64,000 bases of DNA from Nitzschia sp. DOCU1 (lineage: Eukaryota; Bacillariophyta; Bacillariophyceae; Bacillariales; Bacillariaceae): the NCBI GenBank assembly GCA_951394045.1, contig OX595987.1:3348001-3412000 (forward strand). The letters run 5' to 3'. Below are positions 40,527 to 51,955 of the stretch, piece after piece; position 1 is the stretch's first letter; the number at the start of each line of letters is the position of its first letter. The translations under genes and the position numbers were made by a program. The notes beneath the pieces are model-generated. The model had not been told where the DNA came from. It did not search any database and saw only the letters and a list, made by a program, of their open reading frames with translations.

Positions 40527-41618
40527 ATGGTTTCCAGTCTGCGGCATGGCGCCTCAGTGTTGTTGTTATTTGTGCTGTTGACCGTCTTCGATCCAAGCCG
40601 GGCATCCTTTCAACATTTTTCAACCGACCTCCAATGGCGTCGACAGACTTCCTCCTCTCGTCGTCCTCAGAAAGCCTTTGTATATAATACTGTATTGAAC
40701 AGTGCATCATCTCCGAATGCCAAAGATGAAGACAATCAAAATCGGGGCTACAAGTTTGGCGATCTTACGCGAGGCGTCCTGGGACGATTTCAAACGAGCG
40801 TCAACTCGTTGACGGGAAAATCCACGTATGAATTTGGTGACTTGACAAAGTGGGTAAGCTCACAGGCCAAGGAAGAACTTGTGAAACTGGATCAAGCCTC
40901 CAAGGAACGTGTCCAGCAGTTTACGCAACGACCAAACTATCAATTTGGCGACATTACAAGGGAATTGATTCGAAGATTCCAAGACGGCGAGTACAATGCA
41001 CAAGATATTTGGCTGTTCTTTCGAATCGCCTTGTTGGTTGGAAAGCCGTTTATACCGCCTGTCGCAGCGACGTTGCCGGTGAAGGTGTTGATGGAACTGG
41101 CAGAGTTTTCCGTGGCACAATCGGTGGGCGAAGATCTTACGGGAATTTTCACCAACGAAATCGATCAGCGCATGAAGCAATGGATCACCGGTGACAAGGA
41201 CTATCGGCTGGGTGATTTCGCAAAGAAAGCTTTGACAGGTGATAAGAATTATCAAGTGGGCGACTTGACAAAGAAAGTAATCCAGCGATATACTGCAAAG
41301 GACGTGTATGAGTTTGGGGACGTCACGAGACAATTATGGAAGAAACACCAGGAAAGTCAAGAAAAGGTAAAAGCGAAGCAATCCGGACCCCCCTCACCCG
41401 ACAACAGCTCTGCAAAGGCTTCTGCCATGGGCTCAATGGATAAGGAGGCGATGGATGAGTTTGAAGAGTGGGATAGAAACTTTCTTGCAACGCAGCGACG
41501 ATCGAATGAAGCCCAGCTGCCATCAGCTTCAGAAACAGATTACCGGGAGTGGGATCAGCGCTTGGTACAGGCAAACAGTAATAACGACGACAACTACTCG
41601 CCCAAATCGAGAGCGTAG
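40527..41618 (+). CDS. YxFGDLT-repeat protein, plastid or secretory leader
   Basis: 363 residues, single exon. A signal peptide (SVLLLFVLLTVFDPSRASF) ends in RASF-QHF, compatible with a diatom plastid ASAF site. The mature protein has six units of a short motif, Y-x-[FVL]-G-D-[LIVF]-[TA]-[RK], about every 20-30 residues except for one longer gap: YKFGDLTRGVLGRF, YEFGDLTKWV, YQFGDITRELIRRF, then after a hydrophobic stretch (IWLFFRIALLVGKPFIPPVAA) YRLGDFAKKA, YQVGDLTKKVIQRY, YEFGDVTRQLWKKH. The central hydrophobic part may be a membrane or amphipathic segment. The tail is charged with two EWD-type motifs (FEEWDRNF, YREWDQRL). I know the motif as recurring in algal proteins, but its function is unknown to me. 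Confidence 0.75.
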   Translation: MVSSLRHGASVLLLFVLLTVFDPSRASFQHFSTDLQWRRQTSSSRRPQKAFVYNTVLNSASSPNAKDEDNQNRGYKFGDLTRGVLGRFQTSVNSLTGKSTYEFGDLTKWVSSQAKEELVKLDQASKERVQQFTQRPNYQFGDITRELIRRFQDGEYNAQDIWLFFRIALLVGKPFIPPVAATLPVKVLMELAEFSVAQSVGEDLTGIFTNEIDQRMKQWITGDKDYRLGDFAKKALTGDKNYQVGDLTKKVIQRYTAKDVYEFGDVTRQLWKKHQESQEKVKAKQSGPPSPDNSSAKASAMGSMDKEAMDEFEEWDRNFLATQRRSNEAQLPSASETDYREWDQRLVQANSNNDDNYSPKSRA

Positions 41619-42309
41619 CTACATGCAGATGATCTAATGCCCTTCTTCGCACGAACTCAACGTTCACCGCTATTCCGTTGATTTGAATGATGATGGGAGC
41701 GAGAAATTGTACTTTTGATTCTTTTCCTCTAATTGAGACTTCCACCACTCAAGGGCAGAATTGTCCACTACGTAGCACTGAACAAAACGATTGTAGCAGG
41801 CCTATTGATCAAGGTTGCAAGGACTCGGCCTGTCATCCACTTTACCCCTCGTATCTTCCCTTCTAGTTTTTGCAAAATGTGAGGCTTTCGACTTGCTTGC
41901 CATGCTTGAGGGGTGATGGTCAACTACAGTACATCTAATAATGCCAAGAATTCGCTATCGTTGACTTTTCTGTCCATATCCATCACCGTCCATCCATCCG
42001 TCCGGTGATGCTCTCCGACATGTTGGATTCAATTGAAAAATTGGATTAAATCGAATCGAATCGACTTGGAGCAAATTTTGAATTGATGCGATCTGGGCTT
42101 CGCCGAAAAGTCACCTCGGTTGTCACGATGAGATAGCGAAGACAAAGAGTAATCGCAACAACAAACCCACCCGGAAGCAACCAGACCCACAAACAGAATT
42201 TTACCAGGCTGTGGAGAAAGATGGGAAGGAAACAAGTCATTGTGGTTGTGTACAAGATCCGAGTCCATTATCGGTAAAGGCTTTCAGACTGTAAGCGATC
42301 TCATTTAAC
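41619..42309. other. Intergenic with (TCGAA)n microsatellite
   Basis: About 690 bp. A short (TCGAA)n-like tract lies near 42050-42065. A minus-strand frame at 42029-42268 contains a hydrophobic run but lacks other support. Confidence 0.45.
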
Positions 42310-44792
42310 ATGCCGAGCCTCGTTCTCTGTGGAACCAAGACCCCCTTTTCCGGGGACGATCTCCGTTGCTTCTGCATTTGCGAGTGTCTCTTTCGGGGAC
42401 TACAACTTGCCCTTGGTCTGGCGTTGCTTTCCTTTGCAGTTTCGCAGAAAAAGCATGTCAATGCTAACTTGCAAGGCGTCCTGCTCGAGTGTGACGCGGA
42501 TGGAGAATTTTCACCGTTTGCAAGTGAGGGCGTGACCATAATGTATGCCCTAGGTTCGTTCGCAATTTGTCTAGCACTCTTGGGGATAAGTACGGCCATT
42601 CCGTCCCTCCTCGTCACCGCAAAGGGCACTCCGACAGACGATTCACCCAGAAAGGCACTGATAACTTTGTGTTACTTTAACATGTCAGTGATGAATCTGT
42701 TTCGAATGGCAAGTTTCACGGCGTCTATCTTTGCGGTAACTACACTCAACCAATATTGCGATTGTCTCCAGGGCGAGGTCGTGACTCAACTCCCCCGAGA
42801 CGAACGCTTACGAGAGGCCTGCCCTGACGCTACAGCATGGCTCGGCCTTTTAATTGCCATGAATACAACAAATGCTATCGATTTCCTTGTGGTGGTCATA
42901 GAAGTCCTTTACTTCTTCTACCCATGCAGACATTGTCCAACACTTCTTCCGTCAGAATCCAAGTGGAAGACGTGCTTTGTTTGCTTCATTGGTTGCGCTT
43001 CGACGTTGACTTGCTGCATGTGCGGTGGCGCAGAAGCACTTCGGGGCGATTTCGGTGACCTCGCCCTGGTACTGTCAAACTACACAAACAATAACCAGAC
43101 CCTGGATCTGACCGTTTCGGACGTTTTAGCTGGCCTTATTATGGTGGTCAGACGACAGCGCCAAAAAATACTCGAGGCTAGGATTAGACTCAGGCAATCA
43201 TTTCGCTCTACGAGTGGCAGAATTGGTCAAGATAAGAAACAAAGGAAAGCACCATTTATCGACGAGGGCCCGCCACAAAAGAGTTTTTCGGATCCTGATA
43301 TTCGCGATGAGCACAGAGTCGATACCCAGAAACCGGTTTTGAGGAGGATGGCTAGCACCCCTACTTTGCAGCCGACAGTTATGGCCACTGGAGGTTGGGA
43401 TCAAGACGAGATAACACTGTCAAAGAGAGAGCTGCTGCTGCCTTTCCATCAACGGGAAAAAATGCTAATGGCAGAAGGTGCTCGATTTATGCCACTTGCC
43501 CTTGGAATTTATACTTGGGTAATGATGCTAGTCGAAAATCCAATCCTCGGTTCCCTTCGCTTGGTGTATCTCGTTCTGAAGCGATGTCGTTGCTTTTGCC
43601 CTTCTCCCAGGGAAAACGTGTACCACGACTGGCCATGGGAGCCTCATATGCTTGCGCTGGAAGATTTGTCAGGGCTCGATCCCAAGGACATCGTGTTCGC
43701 GACTTTCAAGCAGTCCATAGTAGCTGTTCCATACATGATTGCGCTGGACCATGAGTGGAAGTCCATTGTGATCGCCATTCGTGGTACGTTATCTATGGAG
43801 GCTCTCATAGCAGACTTATTGATAAAACCAGAGGAGCTGACGGCTGTCGGCAAAAAGTGCGGTTTCGACGGAAGAGGGAGGTACTGCCATCGGGGAATGC
43901 TAGCCAGTTCACAATGGATATATGACGACATTGCTAAGTAAGTACTACAATGCCACAATTGAGAGACGTTGGTTTGGACTTGGGTAATCTCACCCATTTA
44001 ATTTTACATAGAAATGGGAAGCTGAAGGAACTCATGGAAGGAGAGTTCAAGGATTACCAGCTACGAGTCACAGGTCATTCTTTGGGAGCCGGCTGCGCTG
44101 CCATACTTTCCTTACTCCTGCGGCCTACTTACCCGAATGTTAGATGCTTGGCCTTCAGCGTTCCGGGTTCCGTCTTTTGCAAAACTCTTGCAGAGGAGTG
44201 TATTCCATGGGTGACATCATATGTTCTCGATGCCGACGTTGTGCCAAGGCTTTCCATTAAGTCATTTGAGGAATTTCGCAACGGCGTACTCAAGATGATT
44301 TGCCGTATCAAAGTATCTAAGAACGAAGTCTTCGCGCTTTCGCGAAGTACGACGTTAGACTTAGACCAACTTGCAGAAGAAACCGACCGCATTCTCTACG
44401 ACGACGATGAGATTCCAGAAACGAATTTCAAACTTCAGATTGAGCGTTTTCTCGAATTTCAAGATGAACTCAAACTCCACGATTCTGAGTTCTATATCGA
44501 TCTATATCCACCTGGGGAAATAGTGCAGTTGTTTAGAACTCATTTCAGTGGAAGCGGTCGACGAATCCTTAATTCACTACCTGAAATCCTCACAGAAGAG
44601 GACCCAACGTCGAAGCGAGGATATATTGCCAGGTGGATTCAAAGGGAGGATTTGCAGCACCTCATCGTTTCATCCCATCTTTTCCTCGACCATCTTCCTA
44701 CAAAAGTATTGCGAGAGATCCAAAACGTCGCCGAAAACAAATTTGATTTGAAGCAACCCTTCTACAAGCCTAACGACGACAGTGAGGCATAA
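42310..44792 (+). CDS. sn1-specific diacylglycerol lipase (DAGL)-like, lipase class 3
   Basis: Membrane lipase predicted to hydrolyse diacylglycerol at sn-1. Two exons, 42310-43937 and 44012-44792, with a 74-bp intron; 802 residues. Four N-terminal transmembrane helices (about 30-47, 74-102, 118-146, 174-206) match DAGL-alpha/beta topology. The alpha/beta-hydrolase domain starts near 470 (SIVAVPYMIALDHEWKSIVI, AIRGTLS). Predicted triad: S566 in VTGHSLGAG, D618 in VLDADVVPRLS, and the His of SSHLFLDHLP near the C-terminus, a context typical of DAGL. The intron lies between the oxyanion region and the nucleophile, so unspliced translation loses the active site. A long insert separates Ser/Asp from His, as in animal DAGLs. 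Confidence 0.9.
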
Positions 44793-44884
44793 ACAGCGTT
44801 AAAAAGGCGACTAGCGCTGGTCGGTCCCGGTCGCGAGCACCGACCTCACTTTTCCCTATTATCTAGTGATTCCTCATGGGATTC

Positions 44885-46467
44885 CTATTTGGTCCAAAAG
44901 GCCACAATAACTGTGGCCACTACCGCCAGTACCGATGGCAAGGTAGAGGTCGCGGCGGAAGCGCCTCCGGCAGAATCTGCTGTAGGCCCACCGTCAGATG
45001 TGGGCGTTGCCCCGCCATCGGATGTGGGGACCCCGCCCGGACTGGCTGTCGGTGTGATGTCATCTGGGCTCATGCATCCACATGTTTTATCTGTGAAGCC
45101 CTGAACAATACCGCATTGGCTCTCTGCGATTACGCCTTGCTTCGCAGCTTCTAGGAGATCGCCACATGAAACAGAGGGCTGACTTGGAATACTGACCATA
45201 GCATCGGCTATGTTAACAAGACAACAGCAGATGAGAAGGACAAAGAACAATTTATAGTCGAACGCAGAATTTTCGCAGAGTCGTGGTACTTACATGTTGT
45301 GATAACATTAGTTGAATCTTTGCAGAGATCGCAGACAAAAGCTGACGCGCCGCCACTTTCGCAGCACACAGGTCCAGCGAGGACCGTTGCGTAGGTACAC
45401 TGCTGTGGATTCAAGACCCCATAGGATGCTAGGTCTGCGATGTACGAACAATTGAACAATCCGTACCCAGGAAGATCAAATTCTGCTTCGGGGAAGAAAA
45501 TGACATTGTCTGCGCACAGCGAACAACTGGGGTACAAACCAGCGACTTGGCGATAACAATCATCAAAGACGGGGGGAGCGACCATATCAATGCACGAATT
45601 TCCTGTTCCAAGGCCAATGTTTTCGCAATCAAAGTTGGAGCAAGGTTGAGAATAGCAATCACCGTAGTTGCAATTCAATTGGTAGCTGGTATAGCAAGAA
45701 TTGCATTTCTCCCCATCCAACGAGACCGCGCATGTTCGGTCGTTTGCGTATCCAAAACAAAAGGTCTGCTCAAAGGGTTTGTAAAAGTCGTAACAATAGG
45801 TGTAGGCAGAACTCTTGATTCCGTCTGTGTAGTAAGTAAAGTTCACCGAGTAGCAAGTGTCTTCGCATTCCGGAAAGCAAGCTGCCGGAACGAGCTTACA
45901 CTCAATCGTTCCAGTTTGATTCTGTGCGCTCCACTGCTCACAATCACATTCCAGACGCCCGTAGAATGGAGAGTCTGGATCGCAGTATACACCAGGGCCA
46001 CTTGCAATGGCAGTAAAATTTGTCGGGGAGGCAGTCGGTGAATCCGTTGTAGAGGCTGCGACAGGCGAGTCACTTGGTGACGCGTCGGTTTCATTGGTCT
46101 GCAACTCTCGTTGCATTGACTCTGGAATTGGCACGCAAACTCCACCGAGCGGCGACTCCTGGCTACTTTCGCAGTAGTGTCCAAACCCACAAGCAAGAAG
46201 ACCGACATCCGGATCACAAATCGATTTTGAAGGACCAGCATTTGCAATCTTGGTCCCAAGATTCTTCAAAAGTCCTCCAGTCTTCCGACGCCCTAGACGA
46301 CGGGCAGCAACGGCCTGCTGGACGTTCGCACCAAGAACCGACTGCGTGGGTTGAGCCAAAGACTTCCAAAGCTCTCGTTTGTATTCTCGGGCATCTGCAA
46401 AACCACTGTTTTGCAGCTTGGATGGAAGGGTGCTAGCCAGTATCCCGGCGGCAATTGTAAAACGCAT
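44885..46467 (-). CDS. Cys-rich secreted or GPI/TM-anchored diatom protein
   Basis: 498 residues over two exons, 46467-45294 and 45207-44885, with an 86-bp intron (GTAAGT...ATAG). An N-terminal signal peptide is followed by a Cys-containing module (SICDPDVGLLACGFGHYCES) ending GGVCVP, then an SPT-rich linker (DSPVAASTTDSPTASPTNFT). A long domain has about 35 cysteines in paired spacing and many N-glycosylation sequons (NFT, NCS, NQT). Exon 2 holds a Ser/Gly/Pro linker and a terminal hydrophobic helix (LPSVLAVVATVIVAFW) ending TK, consistent with a GPI-anchor signal or membrane anchor. This architecture is common among diatom surface proteins; function is unknown. Confidence 0.82.
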
Positions 46468-47029
46468 TGTTCAATGAATGTGGACTAACGAAAGGTATGG
46501 GACGATATCGTCTAGAGGTAAAACAAAGTTGTATCGTCGGATGGAGCGACAACTGTGAACGTTTCGTGCAATGGTCTCTTTTGCTATCCGTTTCATCGAT
46601 GATGAGAAACGGATCCACACACAACACAAACCAAAAGAAAACATGAAGTTGTTTAGTTTTCGGAAGGTTTTTTGAAGACGCGTGCTACGGAAGCTGATCC
46701 AACGATTTTATATGCCCCCATTAGTTTACTTACAGCAATCACTTACGAATGGGAAGGCGGCAATGCCCTCCTTAGAGAAGTAATTTGACCTGAACGACCC
46801 TGTTTTTTTAGGCATTGTGGTCCGTGGTTTACCATTGAAATGCGATCAATGCGGAGTTAAATTGTTCGTGTGAAAGCAAGACCCTTAAATAAAGCCTCAT
46901 TTTTCTGTCTTCGGTGGGACGTTTGAACTATCTGCTCGCCCGGCGAGAATCGGATCTTCCCGCCAATCCTCGCTATGTAATCCTCATTTGCTTTTCGAAT
47001 ATTTGTAAATCGGCGGGAAAGGGTGCACG
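46468..47029. promoter_or_regulatory. Divergent upstream region
   Basis: About 560 bp between the Cys-rich protein start and the orphan gene start. No motif seen. Confidence 0.35.
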
Positions 47030-47982
47030 ATGCCGATGGATGGTCCGGCTCGTCGCCGCTCGGAAGCAACCGAAAAAAGGTATCTTCGCGACAATGCTAT
47101 TGTGATCATTCCATTGAACAATGGCAGAACTTTCATTTTGGAAGAGGTAAGTCGAACCACGGATACATATTGGTACCTTTGTACCGTATACTTACTCCGT
47201 CCTCCGAAAATGCGAATATGCAGCCAGTCATTGTATTTTTTCCAAAGATGAGCTCGCAGAAAATTACAGCAGACCTATGGATTCAAATGGCACGGTCCGA
47301 CAAGGAATTCATGAACAAATGGGTCGCGGACATCTTTTGGTCGGACCTTATGTGGGAAAGGTTCCCATTTCTTCGGGGGCTGTCAGATGGAGGCTTTACA
47401 CTTCAAAAATTCAATAGCTCGCTTAGTCGCATCTTCCCCGACCTGGACAATTGTGACGATCTCCAAGGGAGATTCCGTCGCAGTGTCAAGATGCCGTGCC
47501 CTATGACAAAGAGACTCAGAACGGTTTGGTTCTACAAGGTGACAAACCCTCCAGAGGTCACTAAAGTTCCACCAAACGAGGAGCTGATACGAGAAGCAAG
47601 CACGTTTGCCAGCCAAAACCTGCCGACAAATCCTCCAGCGGTGGCCAAGGTTCCATCAAATGACGAGCTGATACGCGAAGCAAGCATGACTGTCAGCCAA
47701 AAGCCCCACACAACTCTTTCTGTCTCTGCCAGCCTTATCCAACAGACTGACAAGAAGCTTCCATCAACACAGGTTCTCAAGAACCTTCCAACTAATAGCA
47801 GCAGGGGAACGTGGTCTTGCCCAGCTAGCCCGAAACTAAAGCAAGCGAGGAAGCGCCCAAGAACAACTCAGAGAAAAAGGGGAACGTGGTCTGCCCCTGC
47901 TAGTCCGCCAGCTAGGAAGCGCCCAGGAACATCTTTCAGGAAATTCAGGAGCATCAGATACCGGAATACACTTGATGACTAG
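47030..47982 (+). CDS. Orphan protein with internal duplications
   Basis: I do not recognise this gene. Best model: exons 47030-47146 and 47248-47982, with a 101-bp intron (GTAAGT...AAAG), giving 283 residues. The N-terminal 150 residues look globular (ADLWIQMARSDKEFMNKWVA, FTLQKFNSSLSRIFPDLD). Then a unit of about 32 residues is duplicated: EVTKVPPNEELIREAS and AVAKVPSNDELIREAS. Near the C-terminus GTWSCPASP and GTWSAPASP repeat with KRPRT/KRPGT, strongly basic and likely nuclear. An unspliced frame from 47023 also exists but lacks the first-exon-like start. Function unknown. Confidence 0.6.
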
Positions 47983-48369
47983 TTCGACCTTCCCCTCTTG
48001 TAATGAGGCAGAATTGACTGCTATGGTACGATCGCAGAGAGTATTTCCACTAATTGACCGACTTTCGATGTATGTTCCAAGGCACCGGAGGGAGACTATG
48101 TGACCTGGTGGCTCCCTAGCTTGCAGCAATAGAGAAATCTGGCACTGGTCTTGACGAGCACCCGAGTCCATGCTCGAATTGACTACAATCAGTAGTATAT
48201 TGACGAAATTGGTTGGGATTTTGTTTGTGAAATCAACTATCAAAGATCCTCCGTTAGTTGAAAGCTATGACAACTAAAGTAGTAGAGCTATCAGATCACA
48301 AATATATGCTCCTGTCGTGAGAGTTACCGCTTTCTTCTCGCTATTGCCGTGCCGCTTCCTACTAGGTAC
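47983..48369. other. Short intergenic between convergent genes
   Basis: About 390 bp; nothing recognised. Confidence 0.4.
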
Positions 48370-50216
48370 TTAATTGCCGGTTCTTCCCTTGACACACTTG
48401 TAGCAGTTGCAGGTAGCACTTCCCGGCGGGTCTTCGGTAATTCTAATTTGTCGTTGAACAGCTCTCCAATCTGTGTGGCGCTGGGCATTGCGTACCAGGT
48501 TGTTTCCGTTGATCATGAGCGGCTTTTGCGCCGAACCAGGAATGTAGACTCCGTATTGATCCATGGGCTCCAGCTTCCATTCCGAAGGGTTGGGCACTAA
48601 CATTTCCTTGTATCCAAATCTATTAGCAAAAGAAAGGCAGAACGGCACAAATGTCGTGAGAAACAACAAACACCGAAATGAGCCGCACGGATCACTACGA
48701 ATACTTACTTCTCCATGGTTGAGACAATGCCTGTATTGATATTCTGCAAAAGTTCTGGAGAATATTTGCTCAAGGACTTTCCGATACCACCACTACGAGG
48801 CTTATAGGATCCCAGCTTTTCAATTTGTTCTTCTCGAATGCAACGGTCGATTCGGCTTTCGAAAAATCTCATGTCGTTAATCTCCAGGACAAAGCGAATG
48901 ACCTTGGCAATAACCTTATCCGTGTATCGAATCAAGTCTTCGTATCGAATGACCAACAATGGGATATCTTGCTGCAACCAATATTCGTGAAAGTCACGCC
49001 ATACTTGAATTTCCTTTTTTGCCATTTCGGCAAAGGCTTCGGCAGACCTGGCACGTTCCTCCTCTGTAAGACTGGTAGTGTGCGTATTGGTCGTCATTAG
49101 GTTGAAATAAGAGTCCATCGCATCGTAGGGATTGCGGACAAGCAACACAGCGCGATTGACCCCAAATGCTGGGGCTCCACGACGCTCGGGAAAGTGTGTC
49201 TTGACAAACTGAACGCAATTAGTTTGGGTGGCTGCTTCTCCGACCAAATCGTGGGCCGTGAGACCACCACGCATATCACTGCCTGTAACTCGCAAGGTTG
49301 TGCGTTCATACAGAGTTCGCAACAAGGAGTTTCCACTGCGCGGGTACGATGCCAAGACCGCAACGGCGCGAGGGCATGGGGAAAACAAAAGCAATTCGCA
49401 CGACGACGGAATCGGTGAAGGGCCCTTTGTCTTTTCCGCATCTTCGGCGTTATCCTCATCCCTTCCCTCTTCCTTCTTCTTTGCGAGCTCAAGCTTTCGA
49501 AGCTGCTCCTGCTTGAACGACTCTAGAAGACCCTGCCATTCATGGACAGCAAGCTGTTCTGTGGTTAAGCCGAGCGCATAGGCGTCCTTAATATCCATTT
49601 CCTTGTTCACCTTTCGAAGCTCACGAATACGACGGTGGAGGCGTTTCGTGTTGAGTCGAGCAAGCAAGGTTTGAGGATCCGAAGCGCCAACCCCGACCTT
49701 GGCAATATTGTCCTTCTTCTGTTGTTCTTTCCTCTTCTTTTCTGCTTCGTCTTCAGGCGTTCCTTCCTTTGTTTCAGCTTCTTTTTCCTTGGCGGCGGCA
49801 GCAGCAGCCGCTTCCTCCGCCATGAGATCTGCCGTGCACACTTCATCAAATTCGGCAGTTCCGCCATTGCTTTGTTTTCCTCCTTTCATCATTTGTAATT
49901 GTTTTTCTCGCATCTTTTTCATTTGTTCTTTTTGCTGTTCCTGTTGCTTCTCGATCATTTGAAACTTGGGGTAGGCCTCATTCAAAGGCTTTCGGTCTTC
50001 AGGAGACAAAAATGACAGCATACGATAGGTGTTGTAAGTATTCATCACGTTTAACCAGTGCTGGGGTTGTCGCACCACCCCGGCACCTCCACGCCCACCC
50101 TTCATCACCATTCTTCCGCCAGGACCGCGGCCGACCATTCTACCACGACCACCTTGAACCATTCTTCCACCGCGACCTCGGCCTCGGCCACGACCACCTC
50201 CTCGTCCTCCTGCCAT
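48370..50216 (-). CDS. RGG/coiled-coil protein fused to a P-loop sulfotransferase
   Basis: 585 residues over two exons, 50216-48709 and 48619-48370, with an 89-bp intron. Residues 1-48 are an RGG/Arg-Gly-rich tract (MAGGRGGGRGRGRGRGGR), usually RNA-binding. About 49-275 is a charged, largely helical region (QQEQQKEQMKKMREKQ) with an Ala run (AEEAAAAAAAKEKEAE). About 285-580 is a sulfotransferase domain: the PAPS-binding loop in ASYPRSGNSLLRTLYE, KTHFPERRG, and the 3'-phosphate loop in LVRNPYDAMDSYFNL, with LVIRYEDL later, as in WSCD-type enzymes. The C-terminus has CNCYKCVKG. There is no signal peptide or transmembrane anchor, unlike Golgi sulfotransferases. The fusion lies in one continuous exon, so it is not a splicing guess. 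Confidence 0.82.
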
Positions 50217-50851
50217 TTTTGCTTTTGTTGCTTTCTTTAGTAGAGTCGTTCACAACCGTTGGTGGAATCCACAAGGAGGATACAACCACACAAGAGAACC
50301 CTTTCGCACAATAGGAAGGTTCCGATGTTGTGATGATGGTGTTTGTTTGTAATCGCAGTGTGTCTTGATAGAGATTTGCGAACTCAACTCGTTCCCCCAA
50401 AGTCTTGGCGGGAAACAGCGGGAATGCGCTTTGGCGAGGCGCACGCCCCAACGGAAAGCTGGCCCCGCCTTGCCAGTATGCGTGGTGGTGGTACTGTATG
50501 TACTTGCGATGATTGACTCATTCGACCACTAAGACCTTTTCGACTGGATGGATTCGCTCCACTATCGGTGATGGTCGAACGCACGGCACGGCGTCTCATT
50601 TCATTCTCACACCAAGAACAATTCGAATGAATCCCGCGGGTCGATCTTCGTACATTCGCTGTAGGTCCAGCAAATGCCAATGACAAAAGACCGCGCTGTG
50701 GAATCCCGCTGTCAAGACAGCTCCCGCCAAGATCCTGAACCCGGCGGAACCACAGCAATCTCGATGTCTACGGTGATCATTGGCTTTGCATACTTACATC
50801 CAAAGGGGTCCCTATCTATTGCAGACTGACTGAAACTGACTGTCACCCACC
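50217..50851. promoter_or_regulatory. Divergent upstream region
   Basis: About 630 bp between the fusion-protein start and the orphan gene at 50852. Short frames overlap on both strands; none supported. Confidence 0.4.
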
Positions 50852-51955
50852 ATGGCGAATGTACGTCCCAGCTGTAATTCTGATGAAGGGCGTTCGAGAA
50901 AGAAGTTGCGATCAAGCCCCATGAGCGCATCAATGTCTGGGGGGATCAAAGACAAGCTTCCTGACTTGGCACCCAAAGACTGGGATCGAATGATGATGTT
51001 TTTGGACATGAAGAACTACCAGAAAATGACACTAAACGATGCTGTCGAGCTACTTCCCCTTTACGACAAATATGAATATCGTCAAGGGTTAGCATTATGC
51101 GAAGTGTTGATAACAGACGCATTCAGCAAGAAATCGAAGTGCCCCGAAGACATTTGCCAGGAGGACATGGACTTGTTGATTCTAGTAATCAAAGCCATCG
51201 ATGCAGGAATGGGAGCCATCGATGCAGGCGGTCTGAGCTCGTCGACAGTTGAGTCGGCATTGAAATTAATCAGACCATTCGTGAAGAATCTATTGAAAGG
51301 TTGCGGTCGATCACTGTTGTCGAGTGATCAGGTAGAGCAGCTTGTCCCCCTGTTGCAGAGGGCCGAGCGCTCGATTCACTCCATTCATCAGGATAGTCTC
51401 TTTTCTGATTGGACGGAAGAAGATGTCAATAATCCAATTTTTCCCAGGCTCTTTGTGACGCAATGGGAGCTATGGAATGCATCGGCTTTCCTTAACGAAG
51501 GAATAGAGGGCGTCCGTGTTAAAAACGTGTGCCATGAAAATAAGTGGTTTGATGGGGAATACAGAGCAAGTATCAATCGTCATGATGAACTGGTTTTTGT
51601 GGCTTGGAAATGTGCTCCCCTTCCAGAAAAGTTAGACCCTGATGATAACTTCAGGTTTTTGGGTGCGGTTATCAAGAAAAGACGAAATAAGTTTGAGTCT
51701 GCAGAAGCCAGTGGCTGTTGGACGATCTGCCTCTTGGGAGATGAAGATGAAGAGATCGATGGGTTTGAGTATTATGATATACTAGAAGCCGGCCTCGGCA
51801 CGTACCCCATGTGGATTGCGCCAAAGTCACAGAATATGGTTCTACCGCCAAAAAACGGTTGGATTCCCGCCAAGAACGAAATGGTGGATCGACCACACCT
51901 TTCGTTTCCTGAAAGTCAACCCAAAATCAAGTACATGTTCTCTGAGCTATTTTAG
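50852..51955 (+). CDS. Hypothetical protein, BTB-associated-helix-like N-terminal half
   Basis: 367 residues, single exon. The region LPLYDKYEYRQGLALCEVLI (about 64-85), with helices after it, resembles the segment following the BTB/POZ core in the many BTB-like proteins of diatoms, but a recognisable BTB beginning (LxVEGxxFxVHK-type) is missing. The C-terminal half (WELWNASAFLNEGIEGVRVK, LVFVAWKCAPLPEKL, MVLPPKNGWIPAKNE) has no family I can name and reads like a compact beta-rich domain. A basic start (RSRKKLRSSP) may be nuclear. Confidence is high that it is a gene and low on function. Confidence 0.65.
   Translation: MANVRPSCNSDEGRSRKKLRSSPMSASMSGGIKDKLPDLAPKDWDRMMMFLDMKNYQKMTLNDAVELLPLYDKYEYRQGLALCEVLITDAFSKKSKCPEDICQEDMDLLILVIKAIDAGMGAIDAGGLSSSTVESALKLIRPFVKNLLKGCGRSLLSSDQVEQLVPLLQRAERSIHSIHQDSLFSDWTEEDVNNPIFPRLFVTQWELWNASAFLNEGIEGVRVKNVCHENKWFDGEYRASINRHDELVFVAWKCAPLPEKLDPDDNFRFLGAVIKKRRNKFESAEASGCWTICLLGDEDEEIDGFEYYDILEAGLGTYPMWIAPKSQNMVLPPKNGWIPAKNEMVDRPHLSFPESQPKIKYMFSELF

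Noticed and set aside
42029..42268. Minus-strand frame with a hydrophobic run before the DAG lipase
   Set aside because: Overlaps the lipase upstream region and a microsatellite; no other support.
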